From: Chara braunii
Taxonomy: Eukaryota > Streptophyta > Charophyceae > Charales > Characeae
Direction of reading: 5' to 3'
Assembly: GCA_003427395.1 (NCBI GenBank)
Contig: BFEA01000119.1
Coordinates: 877,180-910,549, forward strand
DNA length: 33,370 nucleotides
Both the position numbers and the translations under genes were made by a program. Of the stretch, positions 19,531 through 29,161 are shown in pieces (the first letter of the stretch is position 1; the number at the start of each line of letters is the position of its first letter). Under the pieces are notes generated by a model. It did no database searches. It saw only the letters and a program-made list of their open reading frames with translations, and was not told where the DNA came from.

Positions 19531-20209
19531 TTACGAACTTCCTATAGTATTAGCTAGGCCGAAGAACGACCGCAACTCTGTCAGTGTGCGGGGCGTTGGC
19601 CAATCTCTAATCGTTGCGATTTTGTTGTCTTGGCCCAGGTACAAAACCAGGGTCTTGGCCCACTCACACTTCTTTGCGTTGATCTTGAAGTTAGCCTCTC
19701 TAAGCTTCTCCAAGACCTGCCTCAGATGTCCCTCATGTTCTTGGAGGGTTTTATTGAACACTAGAATATCATCTAGATATACTACAACAAATCTATCTAA
19801 CCACGGCCTAAACAAATCGTTCATGCAGCGCTGGAAAGTTGTTGGCGCATGGGTTAGTCCAAAGGGCATAACTATGAACTCAGTGCCCATATCTAGTTCA
19901 GAATGCTGTCTTGTACTAATCATCGGGATGAACCTTTATTTAATGATAGCCGGACTTTAAATCTATCTTCGAAAAATACTTGTAGCCCTGCACCTGGTCT
20001 AACAAATCGTCTATATGGGGCAGTGGTTCTGCGTTCTTCACTGTGATAGCATTAAGACCCCTATAGTCTATACACATTCCAAGCTCTCCCTCTTTCTTGG
20101 GGACAAAGAGAACAGGTGCTCCAAATGGGGACGAACTGGGCTTAATCCAGCCCTTCTCAAAGAGCTCGTCTAACTGCTTACATAGCTCCTCTAACTCCCT
20201 TAGGGACAT
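19531..20209 (-). pseudogene. Gypsy reverse transcriptase, interrupted
   Basis: The first half reads [20 protein letters not shown], then [21 protein letters not shown] and [11 protein letters not shown], where a TAA (19,940-19,942) falls at the usual glutamine. TAG (19,916-19,918) and TGA (19,898-19,900) follow in the same frame around YKTAF. A small deletion near 19,882 then restores the frame of FIVMPFGLTHAPTTFQ. The catalytic box is FVVVYLDDILVF. The second half runs to RSFFGLANTIGSS, where a further shift separates it from RNase H. It is clearly a Ty3/gypsy RT and clearly inactive. Confidence 0.92.
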
Positions 20210-20689
20210 TCTGTAAATCGCTCCCTTAGGACTCCATGCGATGCTGGATCGGCCGCGACACTACTCCTGTAGGCAGCTTAATTAGGTCTGTATATTCTTC
20301 CCAGTAGCTTGGCAATAGCAGGGTCTATGAGTGTCTCCTCCTTAGGCTCAGTGACTGGCCTCACGTAGGCTACAAAACATGCTCTTCTAATTGCTCCCCC
20401 TTTACTAATCGCGCGAATGCGGGAGCGCTGAGGCAGCAATGTGCCAGAGTGTTCTCTACCCCTGACACATGAAACAGGCGTGCAGTCTTAACTTCACTTA
20501 TGGGAGTGAACTTCACCTATGGGACTAGGGAGCCTACACATGTTCTCTCAAATGGAGTGTGGCCCCTGCTGCCTCTCCCCAATCCATTCCTAGGACTATA
20601 TCAAAAGGAAGACGGTCTTTTACGAGGAGAGTCGGGGAATGAAGAACTTTCTCCACCTTCCCATCTTTCTCTAGGTGAAAGTACGCCTA

Positions 20690-20880
20690 GACTCCCTCGA
20701 CGTAATCCTCGATTTGCATAATGCGATTGTCTGCGAGGATACCGACTATAGGGCCTGCTAACTTTTGGACTTTCAAGTTTAGCTTCAACTTCTGCAGCGC
20801 TTTCCTATTGATGTAGTTGTGGGTGGCCCCACTGTCTATAAGGGCCCCTACTCTACCTCTAAAATCTCTACGTCTACTAA
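20690..20880 (-). pseudogene. Gypsy aspartic protease segment
   Basis: No ATG-led open frame covers this stretch. On the minus strand it reads VGALIDSGATHNYINRKALQ, with the protease active-site DSGAT (aspartate codon at 20,834-20,836). KLNLKVQKLAGPIVGILADN and a stop after EDYVEGV follow. Its place between the zinc knuckle of gag and the RT matches gypsy domain order. The 20,210-20,690 interval between protease and RT is decayed, with no clear frame. Confidence 0.8.
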
Positions 20881-21007
20881 AACTACCTGTCCTTTGGCAT
20901 CCTTTCTCATCTTGGCCCAGGCAAGCATCCTCTCTTTAACTCTTCAGCCACACCTGTGAGGGAAGTACCTAGAGGGACTCTTACGCAAGCAGTCTCTGGA
21001 CAATTGT

Positions 21008-21229
21008 CTAGGTACTGTCCAGCAACCTCTGCCGCAGGCTTATGTGGTTTGGGAGTTCCCTTGTGGTGCACACACTCTTCTCCACATGGCCTAGGGGTAA
21101 GGGAAGTTGCCACCCGTACCGGCGGTTGCCTTTTGCTGCTTGTGCAGCATACCGAGCTTCTCTGTACTTTGGACAATATTTAATTATGTGGCCAGGATCA
21201 CCGCAGTAAATGCACCGATTCTGGTCCAC
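21008..21229 (-). pseudogene. Gag nucleocapsid zinc knuckle
   Basis: MDQNRCIYCGDPGHIIKYC contains a CCHC knuckle (C-x2-C-x4-H-x4-C) that binds RNA during packaging. It is in the same reading frame as the capsid part upstream but is separated from it by a TAG at 21,410-21,412. It is followed by frame decay before the protease. Confidence 0.85.
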
Positions 21230-21409
21230 ACGACGCTACCATACAGTCTGGTCCAAGCCCAGGTCTTCCCATGGCCTGCCCTGTGGCAAGCCAGGGTGCC
21301 ATCCACCTCTCCTTGGAGGTGACTGGTAAGATCGTGAGCGATTTGGCGGGGCACCTCGACCCCTACCTCCCTCTTGGCGGTTTCCTCTGCCGCGAACCCC
21401 CTAAGCGCC

Positions 21410-22237
21410 CTATCCTCGGCCACCTGAGGCCCGACCCCCTTGGCCCTGGCCTCCTCCTCTACCTTGCGGCCTCCCTCCAGCCGCGACAGCAGCGTAGGTC
21501 CTCCCCTGATCTCCACTACTGTCCTCCTCCAGGCCCCACTCGATTTGACTGTATGGGACCTCATCCGTACCACCTTTGTATAACGTAAGAATCAAATGGT
21601 CCTTGGCCCTAACCTGGACAGAGATAGTACGACCCTTCCATTTTTGCCAGAAAGTGGGAACTGGCATGGACTGCGCCTCGAACACCACCACCTCTCTACT
21701 CAACGCATCATATGTCATGGTGGGCTGTCGACTCTTCTCGAAAAAGTGCGCCCGTAGGGGCTCTGGGATGGCACGAAAGAAGAGGTTGACCAGCTGGGGC
21801 TCAGTGACCTCGTGGTCTGGGACGGGTACAAGCTTGTCCATTACGCCTTTGAGTGCTCTGGCACTCCTCCACTGGCGTGAGTGGATAGTCTGCAGTTTGT
21901 CAGAGGGCCCTAACTCCTCACGTGACATTTGCAAATCGCTCCTTAGGAGCCGAAAGAACTTAGGGAGAGGGGTGATCTTAGAATAAGCGACCATGTTATT
22001 CTCGCATTGTGCAGCGCGAGCGAGCAATCTAGCAAAGCTGGCGGCCTCATCCTTCAGGGCCTGGAAGGCGATGAGGACCTGTTCCTCTGGCACACTGTGC
22101 TGTAAATAAACGTATGTATTTACGTTGGCCTCCCAATTATCGAAAGTTTCCTCTTTCTTCCCGTCGTAGGACTCGGGAAACTTCATCTTAAGGGGCTCTC
22201 TACGGGGGTGTAGCTCTTCCTCCTTTGGTACAACCAA
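21410..22237 (-). pseudogene. Gag capsid-like region, copy 2
   Basis: A 275-codon frame starting MVVPKEEELHPRREPLKMKF. PESYDGKKEETFDNWEANVN, YLQHSVPEEQVLIAFQALK and DEAASFARLLARAAQCENN follow, a typical retrotransposon Gag capsid. It ends with a glycine/arginine-rich RNA-binding stretch (GGRPQGRGGGQGQGGRASGG) before a premature TAG. The first 100 residues parallel gag copy 1 at 15,128-15,472, with scattered differences. The parallel ends where copy 1 is truncated. Confidence 0.9.
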
Positions 22238-22432
22238 CTTTGCGCTCTCAATGGCGCTTGTACAAAACTTCTACGAGCCCTCCAATCTCGCCTGCACCTC
22301 AGCACCTACGTGCCGCATCATCTCACGTGCGAAATCTCGGAAGCCTAAGCGTATGGAGTGTGAGGTCATATCTTGGGCTCTCTCGAAAACTGATAGCGCT
22401 CCTCCCAGGCCCTGGCTAAGAGCTCAATGTTC

Positions 22433-23130
22433 CTACACATAATATCTAATTTCCCTTGTATAGCGCTCCTCCCAGGCCCTGGCTAAGAGCTCAATGTTCC
22501 TACACATAATATCTAATTTCCCTTGTATGTCAGCTTGTGCCTGGATCTGCCCTCGTTGCTCCTTTATCACCTCCAACTCCCTCGCTATTCGACTCCCCTC
22601 ATCCATCCTTCTATTCCTCTCCCTCGTTAGACGCAGTTTCCATTCTAACTTCTTGTCGTCCTCGATTGTCTGGCGTCTTCTGGGATCTTGTTCCGCTTCC
22701 CACTCCTTAATTACAGCTTCCTTCTCCTCTGAGGAAACATACAACATGGCCTCGTCCTCCTCTCCCAGAGATAAGTTAGCTACCCACTCAGAGATCTTCT
22801 TTTCCAGCCTGGATTCCTCCTCCTTCGTGCCATTGGACTCACCTCTCTCCTCCGTGCGTCCTCTCCAAGGGCTCCTCCTTTCCTCCTCTTCTTCTACCTC
22901 TTCTTCCTCCACTTCCTTCATCTTCACTTCCTCCTCCTTTCTCAGTCTCTCCGTCTCTTCCTCCAACTTCTTCATCTTCGCCGCCTGCTTATGCTGTAAG
23001 GCCAGCTTTTGGGCCTGCCCAATCAACTCCTTGGCCCCCTTCTCTTTCCTCTCTTTAAGTACGCGGCGGCTTGCTCTTCCTGAGCTTTTGTATATGGGGT
23101 GGTAGTCTTGCCAGTACGTGTCTCAACCAT
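22433..23130 (-). pseudogene. Gag N-terminal coiled-coil region, copy 2
   Basis: The ATG at 23,128-23,130 opens MVETRTGKTTTPYTKAQEEQ, identical in style to copy 1. A frameshift near 23,050 moves to the frame of ELIGQAQKLALQHKQAAKMK. The rest is a glutamate/lysine/arginine coiled coil with EEVEEEEE, then GRIQ-type helices and NIELLARAWEERY. A 67-bp tandem duplication (units beginning TAGCGCTCCTCCCAGG at 22,394 and 22,461) follows and ends the frame at 22,433. The capsid-like part continues further left. Confidence 0.86.
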
Positions 23131-23690
23131 GGTGACAGATGCACAACCGGATGATAGTTTCGCTCCTCACCACTTAAGCTCACACCCCTCCCTAACTCAA
23201 CCTAGGACTGACTCCCTAACTCAACCTAGGACTGACTCAATCTAAGGACCACAAAATCATAACAAGATCTTGTCAGCTATGGTCTGTAGCGTGGACCTAA
23301 ACTAAGGCTGCCACTACAGGACGTACTGCTGATCAGGAGGCATTTAAGGAGATCCCCCGTAAGTCCTCAGGAGTTATTTAACGTCGCAGACAGGACGACG
23401 CGATCAGCAAGTCCTCTCAAAACTTAGCCAGCCTGTTGTGCAGCCCACAGCTCGAATTTTGGGCCTACCGTGCCACACCGAGCAGCCCGTCGGTCAGTAC
23501 CGGTCCTTGGGAGGGTTCGTGTCCTCCGGGACAGTCGAGTCGTCAGACACAGCCTTTAGCCCTACTCAGCTCGTGTGGGTTTGGTCAACAAGGCTCTATC
23601 CTTCATACGTAGAGTTCCTATCACCTAGATAGAAGAGACTCAATGCAGAAAGAGGAGACAAACAGACTCGGCAATACCACGGGTTGTGTG
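23131..23690 (-). mobile_element. Family-1 leader, copy 2, gag-proximal part
   Basis: It matches 16,483-17,000 nearly word for word. It has one local difference: ACTCCCTAACTCAACCTAGG is duplicated at about 23,190-23,230. It is interrupted at about 23,690 by a roughly 1.1-kb block absent from copy 1. Confidence 0.8.
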
Positions 23691-24785
23691 TGTTATGAAC
23701 TTGGTTGTCTGACAATTTTCTCGCCACTCACACTCAAAGTATCTCGCACATGCCCATACATGCACAGGACAAAGGGGAGGAGAGACAGAGTCCAAGCTGT
23801 ACACAGACCAGATATAAGCAGCGGAATAGCAACCATGCACAGATGGGGAGAATACACACAACGTTTCTCTCTCTCTGACAAACTCCCAACAACCAATCAC
23901 AAGATGACACCGCGAAGATCACAATTGGAAAATAACACTAATGATGAGCCAACTCAACTCAATTAACCCCAATTATGGTTACAGAGTTTAACCCAGTGTC
24001 TCGCTACCTCAGAACCACACTCCACACACAACCGCACTCCCAGAGTCCAGCGCTACATTGAAATGGCCTCCCAGAGGCCAGCGCCATCCACCAAGATGAA
24101 GATCATGAACCACAGTGTAGTCCTCAGTGCCGATGAGTCACTCTGACGAAGAAGAAGGCAGCTATGGCTGTCGAGCTGCTACCATAGCAGCTACACCCAC
24201 ATGTACCCCACGAAGAGCCTCAGTATGGCCCTGCCTGACGCAGATACCCCCAGAGGGTAGATGCGCTGAGACTGGCCCCAGCTATGGCCGTCTCTCCAAG
24301 GCTGGTGATGGCTGCCTCCCCTAGCTGAAGTCTCAGGTGCCGCTGTAGACTTTCAGCGCTGCAACGTTTGGTTGGCCACGAACGCGGTCACGCGAAAATG
24401 AATTGCCAAAAGCCCTGAATCGGTTGGTCTAACCTATCTATAGACTCTCTAGACCTAGACCCGACTGACTGACTGACCGGTACCGTTGCTGTTTCGGCCT
24501 CTACCGGACCCGGCTATAGGCTATAGGACCGTCTAGCAATATAGGCCGCTTAGGGCCTGTCTGTCCTAGGGGTAGCCCAGGCCTGCGATAGGCAGTTAGG
24601 GTAGCTGTAGGAATTCGGTTAGTACCGGGCCTGTATTTTCCCGGATTTGTAGATCTGTCCCTCACGAATTTCGTTACAGGCAGGTCTCTCGGTTAGCCCT
24701 CAGCCAAACAAAATTACGAATCTAACCTATGGGTTAGTGTACAGCCTCACAGTCGAGCTCGGCAGCAGAAATCAGCAAGTCATTG
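23691..24785. other. Block of about 1.1 kb present only in leader copy 2
   Basis: Leader copies 1 and 2 are collinear on both sides of this block, which copy 1 lacks. Near the right edge copy 2 reads CAGCAAGTCATTGCATGTGCACATCC, where copy 1 has CAGCAAGTACCACAGGGTGTGTGCACATCC. I cannot tell an insertion in copy 2 from a deletion in copy 1. No domain is visible. Small open frames, a run of TGAC repeats near 24,465 and GGCTATAG words near 24,520 are all I see. Confidence 0.55.
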
Positions 24786-25286
24786 CATGTGCACATCCAT
24801 AGGGCGAGGGGATAGGCTGAAGGCTTGGCGAGAATATACCAACTCCAGCTTGGTCAATTTCGTGGTCAACAGCCCCGGTCAACGCTGGTCAACGCTTGGT
24901 CAACTTGCGGTCAACACCTAGGTCAGCACCAGTCAACTTGCAGGTGAACTCTCCGGTCAAAGTGTTGGTCAACGCTGGTTAAATCTTCGGTCAACGCCTT
25001 TGTCAACCCTTGATTCGGCTATGGCTGCTTGCACCTTTCTTCCTCACCAACCTTCCTTATCCTCCTCCTCCCTCCCTCCTCCTTTCTCTTTCTTCCTCGC
25101 TTGACCCCGGCTATGGCTTCCTTCACTTTCGTTGTCCCTCCTTTCTTCTTCCTCGGCTATGGTTTCTCTCTCCTTCGTCCTTCCTTCTCCTTCACTTCAC
25201 CTATCGCTCTCCTTCATGGTATCCTGTGTCCGAGCTCCGCGGCTATGGCCGCTTTCTTCTTTGGACTTCACAACAATCTTGTATCG

Positions 25287-25360
<74 letters not shown>

Positions 25361-25524
25361 CGTCGTCTTTTGTTCAGGTACTCAGCACCTCACTCCGCCG
25401 CGCAGCTATGGCTGATCTTCTTCGATGGTGCAACTTGGCTATGGCGCCTAACTGGCGTGCGCATCTCTGTCCCGCTGGCAAGGACGATGGCGCGTGGAGT
25501 AACGGGAACCAGCTCCGATTCCAA
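24786..25524 (-). mobile_element. Family-1 leader, copy 2, LTR-proximal part with GGTCAA array and primer-binding site
   Basis: GGTCAA occurs nine times between about 24,850 and 25,000. A (CT)n tract follows at about 25,288-25,359, with the same neighbouring words as at position 45-113 of the window. At 25,511-25,524 the minus strand reads TTGGAATCGGAGCT, a diverged initiator-Met primer-binding site touching the LTR end at 25,525. GGCTATGGC words recur through the leader. No gene is supported. Confidence 0.75.
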
Positions 25525-26504
25525 TGCAATCAGACTCGTTTTCTTTTCCACTTCGCGTACGTGCAAAAAGACGGCGATTCACACGGGCGCAGAGCGCCCA
25601 CTCAAAGCTCAGAGATATGACAACGAGAACACAGTTCAGTTGCAAATTCACTTCAACAGGTTATGGCGCACCAGCGCCTGTACATCCCACTCTCGTAACT
25701 GTGTCCGACACCACTGCTTGCACATGCTCACTCTGGATCACCCTGAATACTCCACACACACACACTGTATGAGCTACCTCTACCCTACGGCGGCTATGGC
25801 AGCTCGCCACTACTACTATGGCTACGATCTCCCTTCAGCCGACTTCGTCTTCAGGCAACCTGCAGACCATCTTCGCACAAGACGTTGTAGCAGCGCTTCC
25901 GCATGGCTTACACAGCGAATGAATGTATGGCTGAGCGCTGCCTCATGATTTATACTTCTGTAACTCGTTGGTCTGCCCCTTTCCATCGGCCCATGGTGCA
26001 CACAGTCCCTCTTGGTACTTGCTGGACTGGACTGGGACTGACTGGACCGGTACCGCTGACAGCATGGGTTTGCACTGCCAACTCGGTGCAGTTGCACTGC
26101 CGACGTAATGCAGTTGGGCTCACCGCTTGCCCACTTGCCTCTGTCTAAACGTGAGACAAATTTCGAAAGGCTGCTTCCGGAGCTTCCGGAAGTCTGTGGA
26201 CTTGGCCTTTCGGGTACTGTAGCAGCTACAACCTTGACCTCTCAGGACTGTAGCAGCTACGACCTTGACCTTTCAGAATGCCTATAGCTACGATCTCTAC
26301 AAAGCTGTGACCCCTACTTGACAGACCTACAGATCGAATCCCTACATCTACACAGTCCTGCGACAGACAAACAACAACTAACGAAACACAGTCACGGGTT
26401 CAAACACTCGGGGGTCAACTCGATACTGTACATGGGTAAGGTAAGGTCTGGGGATCGAACCCTGGAATCTGCATCTGCCCTCTGCAAAGGTGAAAACTGT
26501 TTCA
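25525..26504 (-). repeat. Family-1 LTR, copy C (5' LTR of the gag-pol element)
   Basis: A 980-bp LTR on the minus strand, from TGAAACAGTTTTCACC at 26,504 to CTGATTGCA at 25,525. The primer-binding site is adjacent, and leader, gag, protease, RT, RNase H and integrase follow in order to the left. A TATA box (minus GTATAAATC) lies at about 25,948-25,956. It shares ends and internal order with copies A and B. The right flank is TGTGT. I see no matching duplication at the left end of the array, which is deleted. Confidence 0.85.
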
Positions 26505-26809
26505 TGTGTATGTATTTGACCATAATTATGCCCAGATTCAGTTTGAATGCCCCAATTCCCCTGTGAAATAAAGGACCAAAAATTTATGCTGCTTTTGTGA
26601 GTACCTCAGCCGCCGTGGCGAGCATATATTCCTCCTTGTTACCTTACGCACCTGTTGGCGGACAATTGCTGGAAACACCTGGAAGGCTAGATCCGTCAAT
26701 CATTGACAAGTGGTTGACCGTTCAAACTTCGAATCTGATTTGATGCAGTAGTAAGTAAAGGAACATAGGTGATGGTCGCTGTAACTTCCTCCTTGATGTC
26801 CTTTTTATT

Positions 26810-26861
<52 letters not shown>

Positions 26862-28048
26862 TACATGCTGAGCCTGGACACGGGCCCCATTTTGTGCTCG
26901 ACGGCCCCCAAGCCGCACACCCCTCAGACATGCGCCCTGGAGGCCCTCGTCATTGAATTTCGTTTATTTATTTATTTGCTGTCCTATTTTTGTCTCTTCA
27001 GGTGTCGTTTTGGACTTGCAGTTCTTGCCAACAGAACTTCGGTCTGTTTGGAGAAAGGCCACATTTTTGGCCTGGTACAGACATAGGCAGGCCTTGTTGG
27101 GCCAGGTCCGTTTTCGTCCAGTAGCAGACGTCCCTGCTGCATCAGCAGGGAGGGTCTGGACGTCTGGTCGGGACCCAGACCCAGTAGGCCACGTTCTGGC
27201 CAAAGTCCAGAGGCACACCGAGGCACACCTGCGAGGCCGGGTGCTACTTAGAGCTGGGCCACGCCTGGCCTGACACAGTTAGAGTAGCTCACTTCTTGGG
27301 CGACATGCTGCTGGAGCAACGTTACAGCGCTACGGTGGAGGTAGAGGTAGAGGTGTAGGTAGGGAGTGAGGCGGAGGCCATACCTGTGTCGGCGGAGATC
27401 CCACCTGGGCGCCATAGCTGGTCTTCGCGCCAGCGCACCTGCTGCACAGAGGATACACGCGGCAACAGTTAGTACATGGCGGCAGTTACCTGCAGGTGAG
27501 ATAGTGACGAGGACGACATCTTCCTCTTCTCTCGCCCTCCATCTCTACTCCTTCCTCCTCTTTCAGAGAGAGAGGGAGAGAGAGAGGTTACAGGCAGAGG
27601 TTACTTCGGGCATAAGGCCTAGGATCTGGTTCGACATTTCTACGGCAGACATTGATTGGACATTCGGCAGGGAGACTATTTTTGGACTTCGCTATCGCGA
27701 TCTTGGTCTTCTCTCGCACCTCCATCTTTGTCTCGCCTCTCCCCCATCTCTATATCCGTGGTATCTGCCCCATGTTCGTGTGCAATGAGGGTCTTTGTTC
27801 CATGTATGTGGTCTCTCCTCCCTCTCTCGCATGTGTGGTGTATGACGGGATGTCACGTCAGTCTCTGATAGGTCAGGTCATATCTTTGAATCTTCCGCTG
27901 CGCTACATTGTGCTATTTTCATCTGGATGTACATTGCTTGCGCGTGGCTTGTTGATGCTTTGCCGACTCTGGATTGTCCATTCGAGTCCTCTTCATCGCT
28001 TTGCGAATCCTTGGTTCCATTTACATCGCTCAGCTGAGCATGTACCAG
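26505..28048 (+). other. Unresolved repeat region, possibly an old LTR before an orphan primer-binding site
   Basis: It contains a (CT)n tract at about 26,813-26,857 and a small palindrome (ccctgctgcatcagcaggg, about 27,130). Words such as TCTGGACGTCTGG and two CCACGTTCTGGCC-like segments also occur. The right end reads TGTACCA, directly before a primer-binding-site-like motif. Open frames are short and unrecognised; one at about 26,610-26,740 reads smoothly but matches nothing I know. Confidence 0.35.
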
Positions 28049-28062
28049 TTGGTATCGGAGCC
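28049..28062 (+). other. Orphan primer-binding-site-like motif
   Basis: TTGGTATCGGAGCC differs by one base from the plant initiator-Met motif TTGGTATCAGAGCC. It is preceded by ...TGTACCAG, consistent with an LTR ending CA. No gag gene follows, so if real it is the stub of a deleted plus-strand element. Confidence 0.5.
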
Positions 28063-28104
28063 GCGCGTCGTGAATTAGGACAGTCTAACCTGACCTGACG
28101 CAAG

Positions 28105-28427
28105 ATTGAGGGAATCGATCGATTGATCAATCGATTGGTTGATTGATTCATTAATTGATCGGTTGATTGATTGATGGACTAGCTTTCCAGCCCGGGCGCC
28201 CGGGCCACCCCAGGTCGCCCGGAAGGGCGCTCAGGGCGCCCGGCCGTGCGACCCCCCATGGCCAGCCCCTGGGCTCCCACAGCGCCGCCCCCCAAATTGC
28301 TTCGAAAAAAAAAAATTGCGCAAAGAGAAAATTGCATGGGTTTGGAACCTGAACTCCATGAAAAAAATCAGTTGGTGAAAATGCTGATGGTTTTCTATCA
28401 GTTGGTGAAATTGTGATGGTTTTCTTT
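28105..28427 (+). repeat. GATT run, GC-rich palindromic block and 30-bp repeat next to exon B
   Basis: GATT/GATC tetranucleotides (about 28,115-28,177) lead into the palindromic CCCGGGCGCCCGGG (about 28,194-28,207) and related GGGCGCCCGG words. A direct repeat beginning ATCAGTTGGTGAAA follows (28,367 and 28,397). The block lies within 35 bp of the exon B acceptor but shows no coding signal. Confidence 0.7.
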
Positions 28428-28458
28428 CTGGCTGATGGTGTGTTCTGCATGGTGCCAG

Positions 28459-28579
28459 GTTTCACACCTACGATTACGCAAGACATTTTGTCAGCTCCTG
28501 CTCAAGAATCCTCGGTCACGAGGGGACACCAGACGGCGTCGAGAACTGCCAAACCGGAGCAATAACGCGGGTGGCAGCG
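28459..28579 (+). CDS. TPS1: Class I trehalose-6-phosphate synthase, exon B
   Basis: This exon has 121 bases: one base finishing the glycine codon begun in exon A, then 40 codons. They read FHTYDYARHFVSSCSRILGH, then EGTPDGVENCQTGAITRVAA. FHTYDYARHF is a near-invariant block of plant class I TPS that follows SDLIG directly. The acceptor is TGCCAG and the donor is GCG|GTAATG at 28,580. The length (3n+1) is exactly what exons A (phase 2 end) and C (phase 0 start) require. There are no stops. The segment between GTPDGV and RVAA is more divergent than the rest (asparagine/cysteine/glutamine), as in this loop elsewhere. Confidence 0.93.
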
Positions 28580-28780
28580 GTAATGAGCAGCTTACAAAGA
28601 ACCGCCAACCTATGATGCACACCACCATATCCATCCTTCCTTTTCCGAGTGCCCTCTTCAGCCTCTCGTGTTCCCTGCAACTAGACTCCCTAGGCTTCTC
28701 CCTGAGTGTCAGACTGGCTCCATATGTTGACTGCTGTTTACTTAGGGTGTTGATAAAAGTCCATGCATCGACCAGCATTT

Positions 28781-28976
28781 GCATTCTAGTGCTGAGTATG
28801 CTGACTTGCTTCTGTGTCATCCTCATTCGTGTGTGTGTGTGTGTGTGTGTGTGCAGCATGTGCATTCGAGTGCCGAGTATGCTGACTTGCTTCTGTGTCA
28901 TCATCATTCGTGTGTGTGTGTGCAGGATTTGCATTCTAGTGCTGAGTATGCTGACTTGCTTCTGTGTCCTCCTCAT

Positions 28977-29022
<46 letters not shown>

Positions 29023-29074
29023 CATTTGCATTCTAGTGCTGAGTATGCTGACTTGCTTCTGTGTCATCCTCATT

Positions 29075-29128
<54 letters not shown>
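28781..29128 (+). repeat. Minisatellite with embedded (TG)n, four units
   Basis: Units begin GCATTCTAGTGCTGAG at 28,781, 28,862, 28,931 and 29,028. They run through TATGCTGACTTGCTTCTGTG to CATTCGTG, and then a (TG)n tract of differing length. The first three tracts end in GCAG. The last tract (about 29,077-29,128) is among the longest and lies about 30 bp before the exon C acceptor. Confidence 0.92.
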
Positions 29129-29129
<1 letters not shown>

Positions 29130-29161
29130 ACTGCTGTGACCTTTTCTCCATTTCATTGCAG

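Larger units (their letters stand above)
4115..28458 (+). other. 24.3-kb TPS intron filled with mobile elements
   Basis: The intron runs from the donor GT at 4115-4116 to the acceptor AG at 28457-28458 (gtgccag). Exon A ends after the second base of a glycine codon. Exon B supplies the third base and continues with FHTYDYARHF, exactly the next block of the TPS family, so the two flank one intron. Inside are pieces of at least two LTR families, a hAT transposase, a solo LTR, a U6-derived retropseudogene and many tandem repeats. One unresolved base (n) at about 11,665 shows the assembly was not fully certain, so the true length may differ. Confidence 0.87.

Noticed and set aside
26610-26740. 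Smooth reading frame (YAPVGGQLLETPGRLDPSIIDK) as a possible exon
   Set aside because: It does not match TPS or any family I know, and I see no convincing splice sites; left as unresolved.
4115-28458. TPS as a pseudogene lacking the FHTYDYARHF exon
   Set aside because: At first I did not see this block, but it is present as exon B at 28,459-28,579 with correct splice sites and phase.
28435-29139. 234-codon open frame crossing TPS exon B and the TG minisatellite
   Set aside because: It is out of frame with the TPS exon and made largely of translated TG repeats (CVCVCV).
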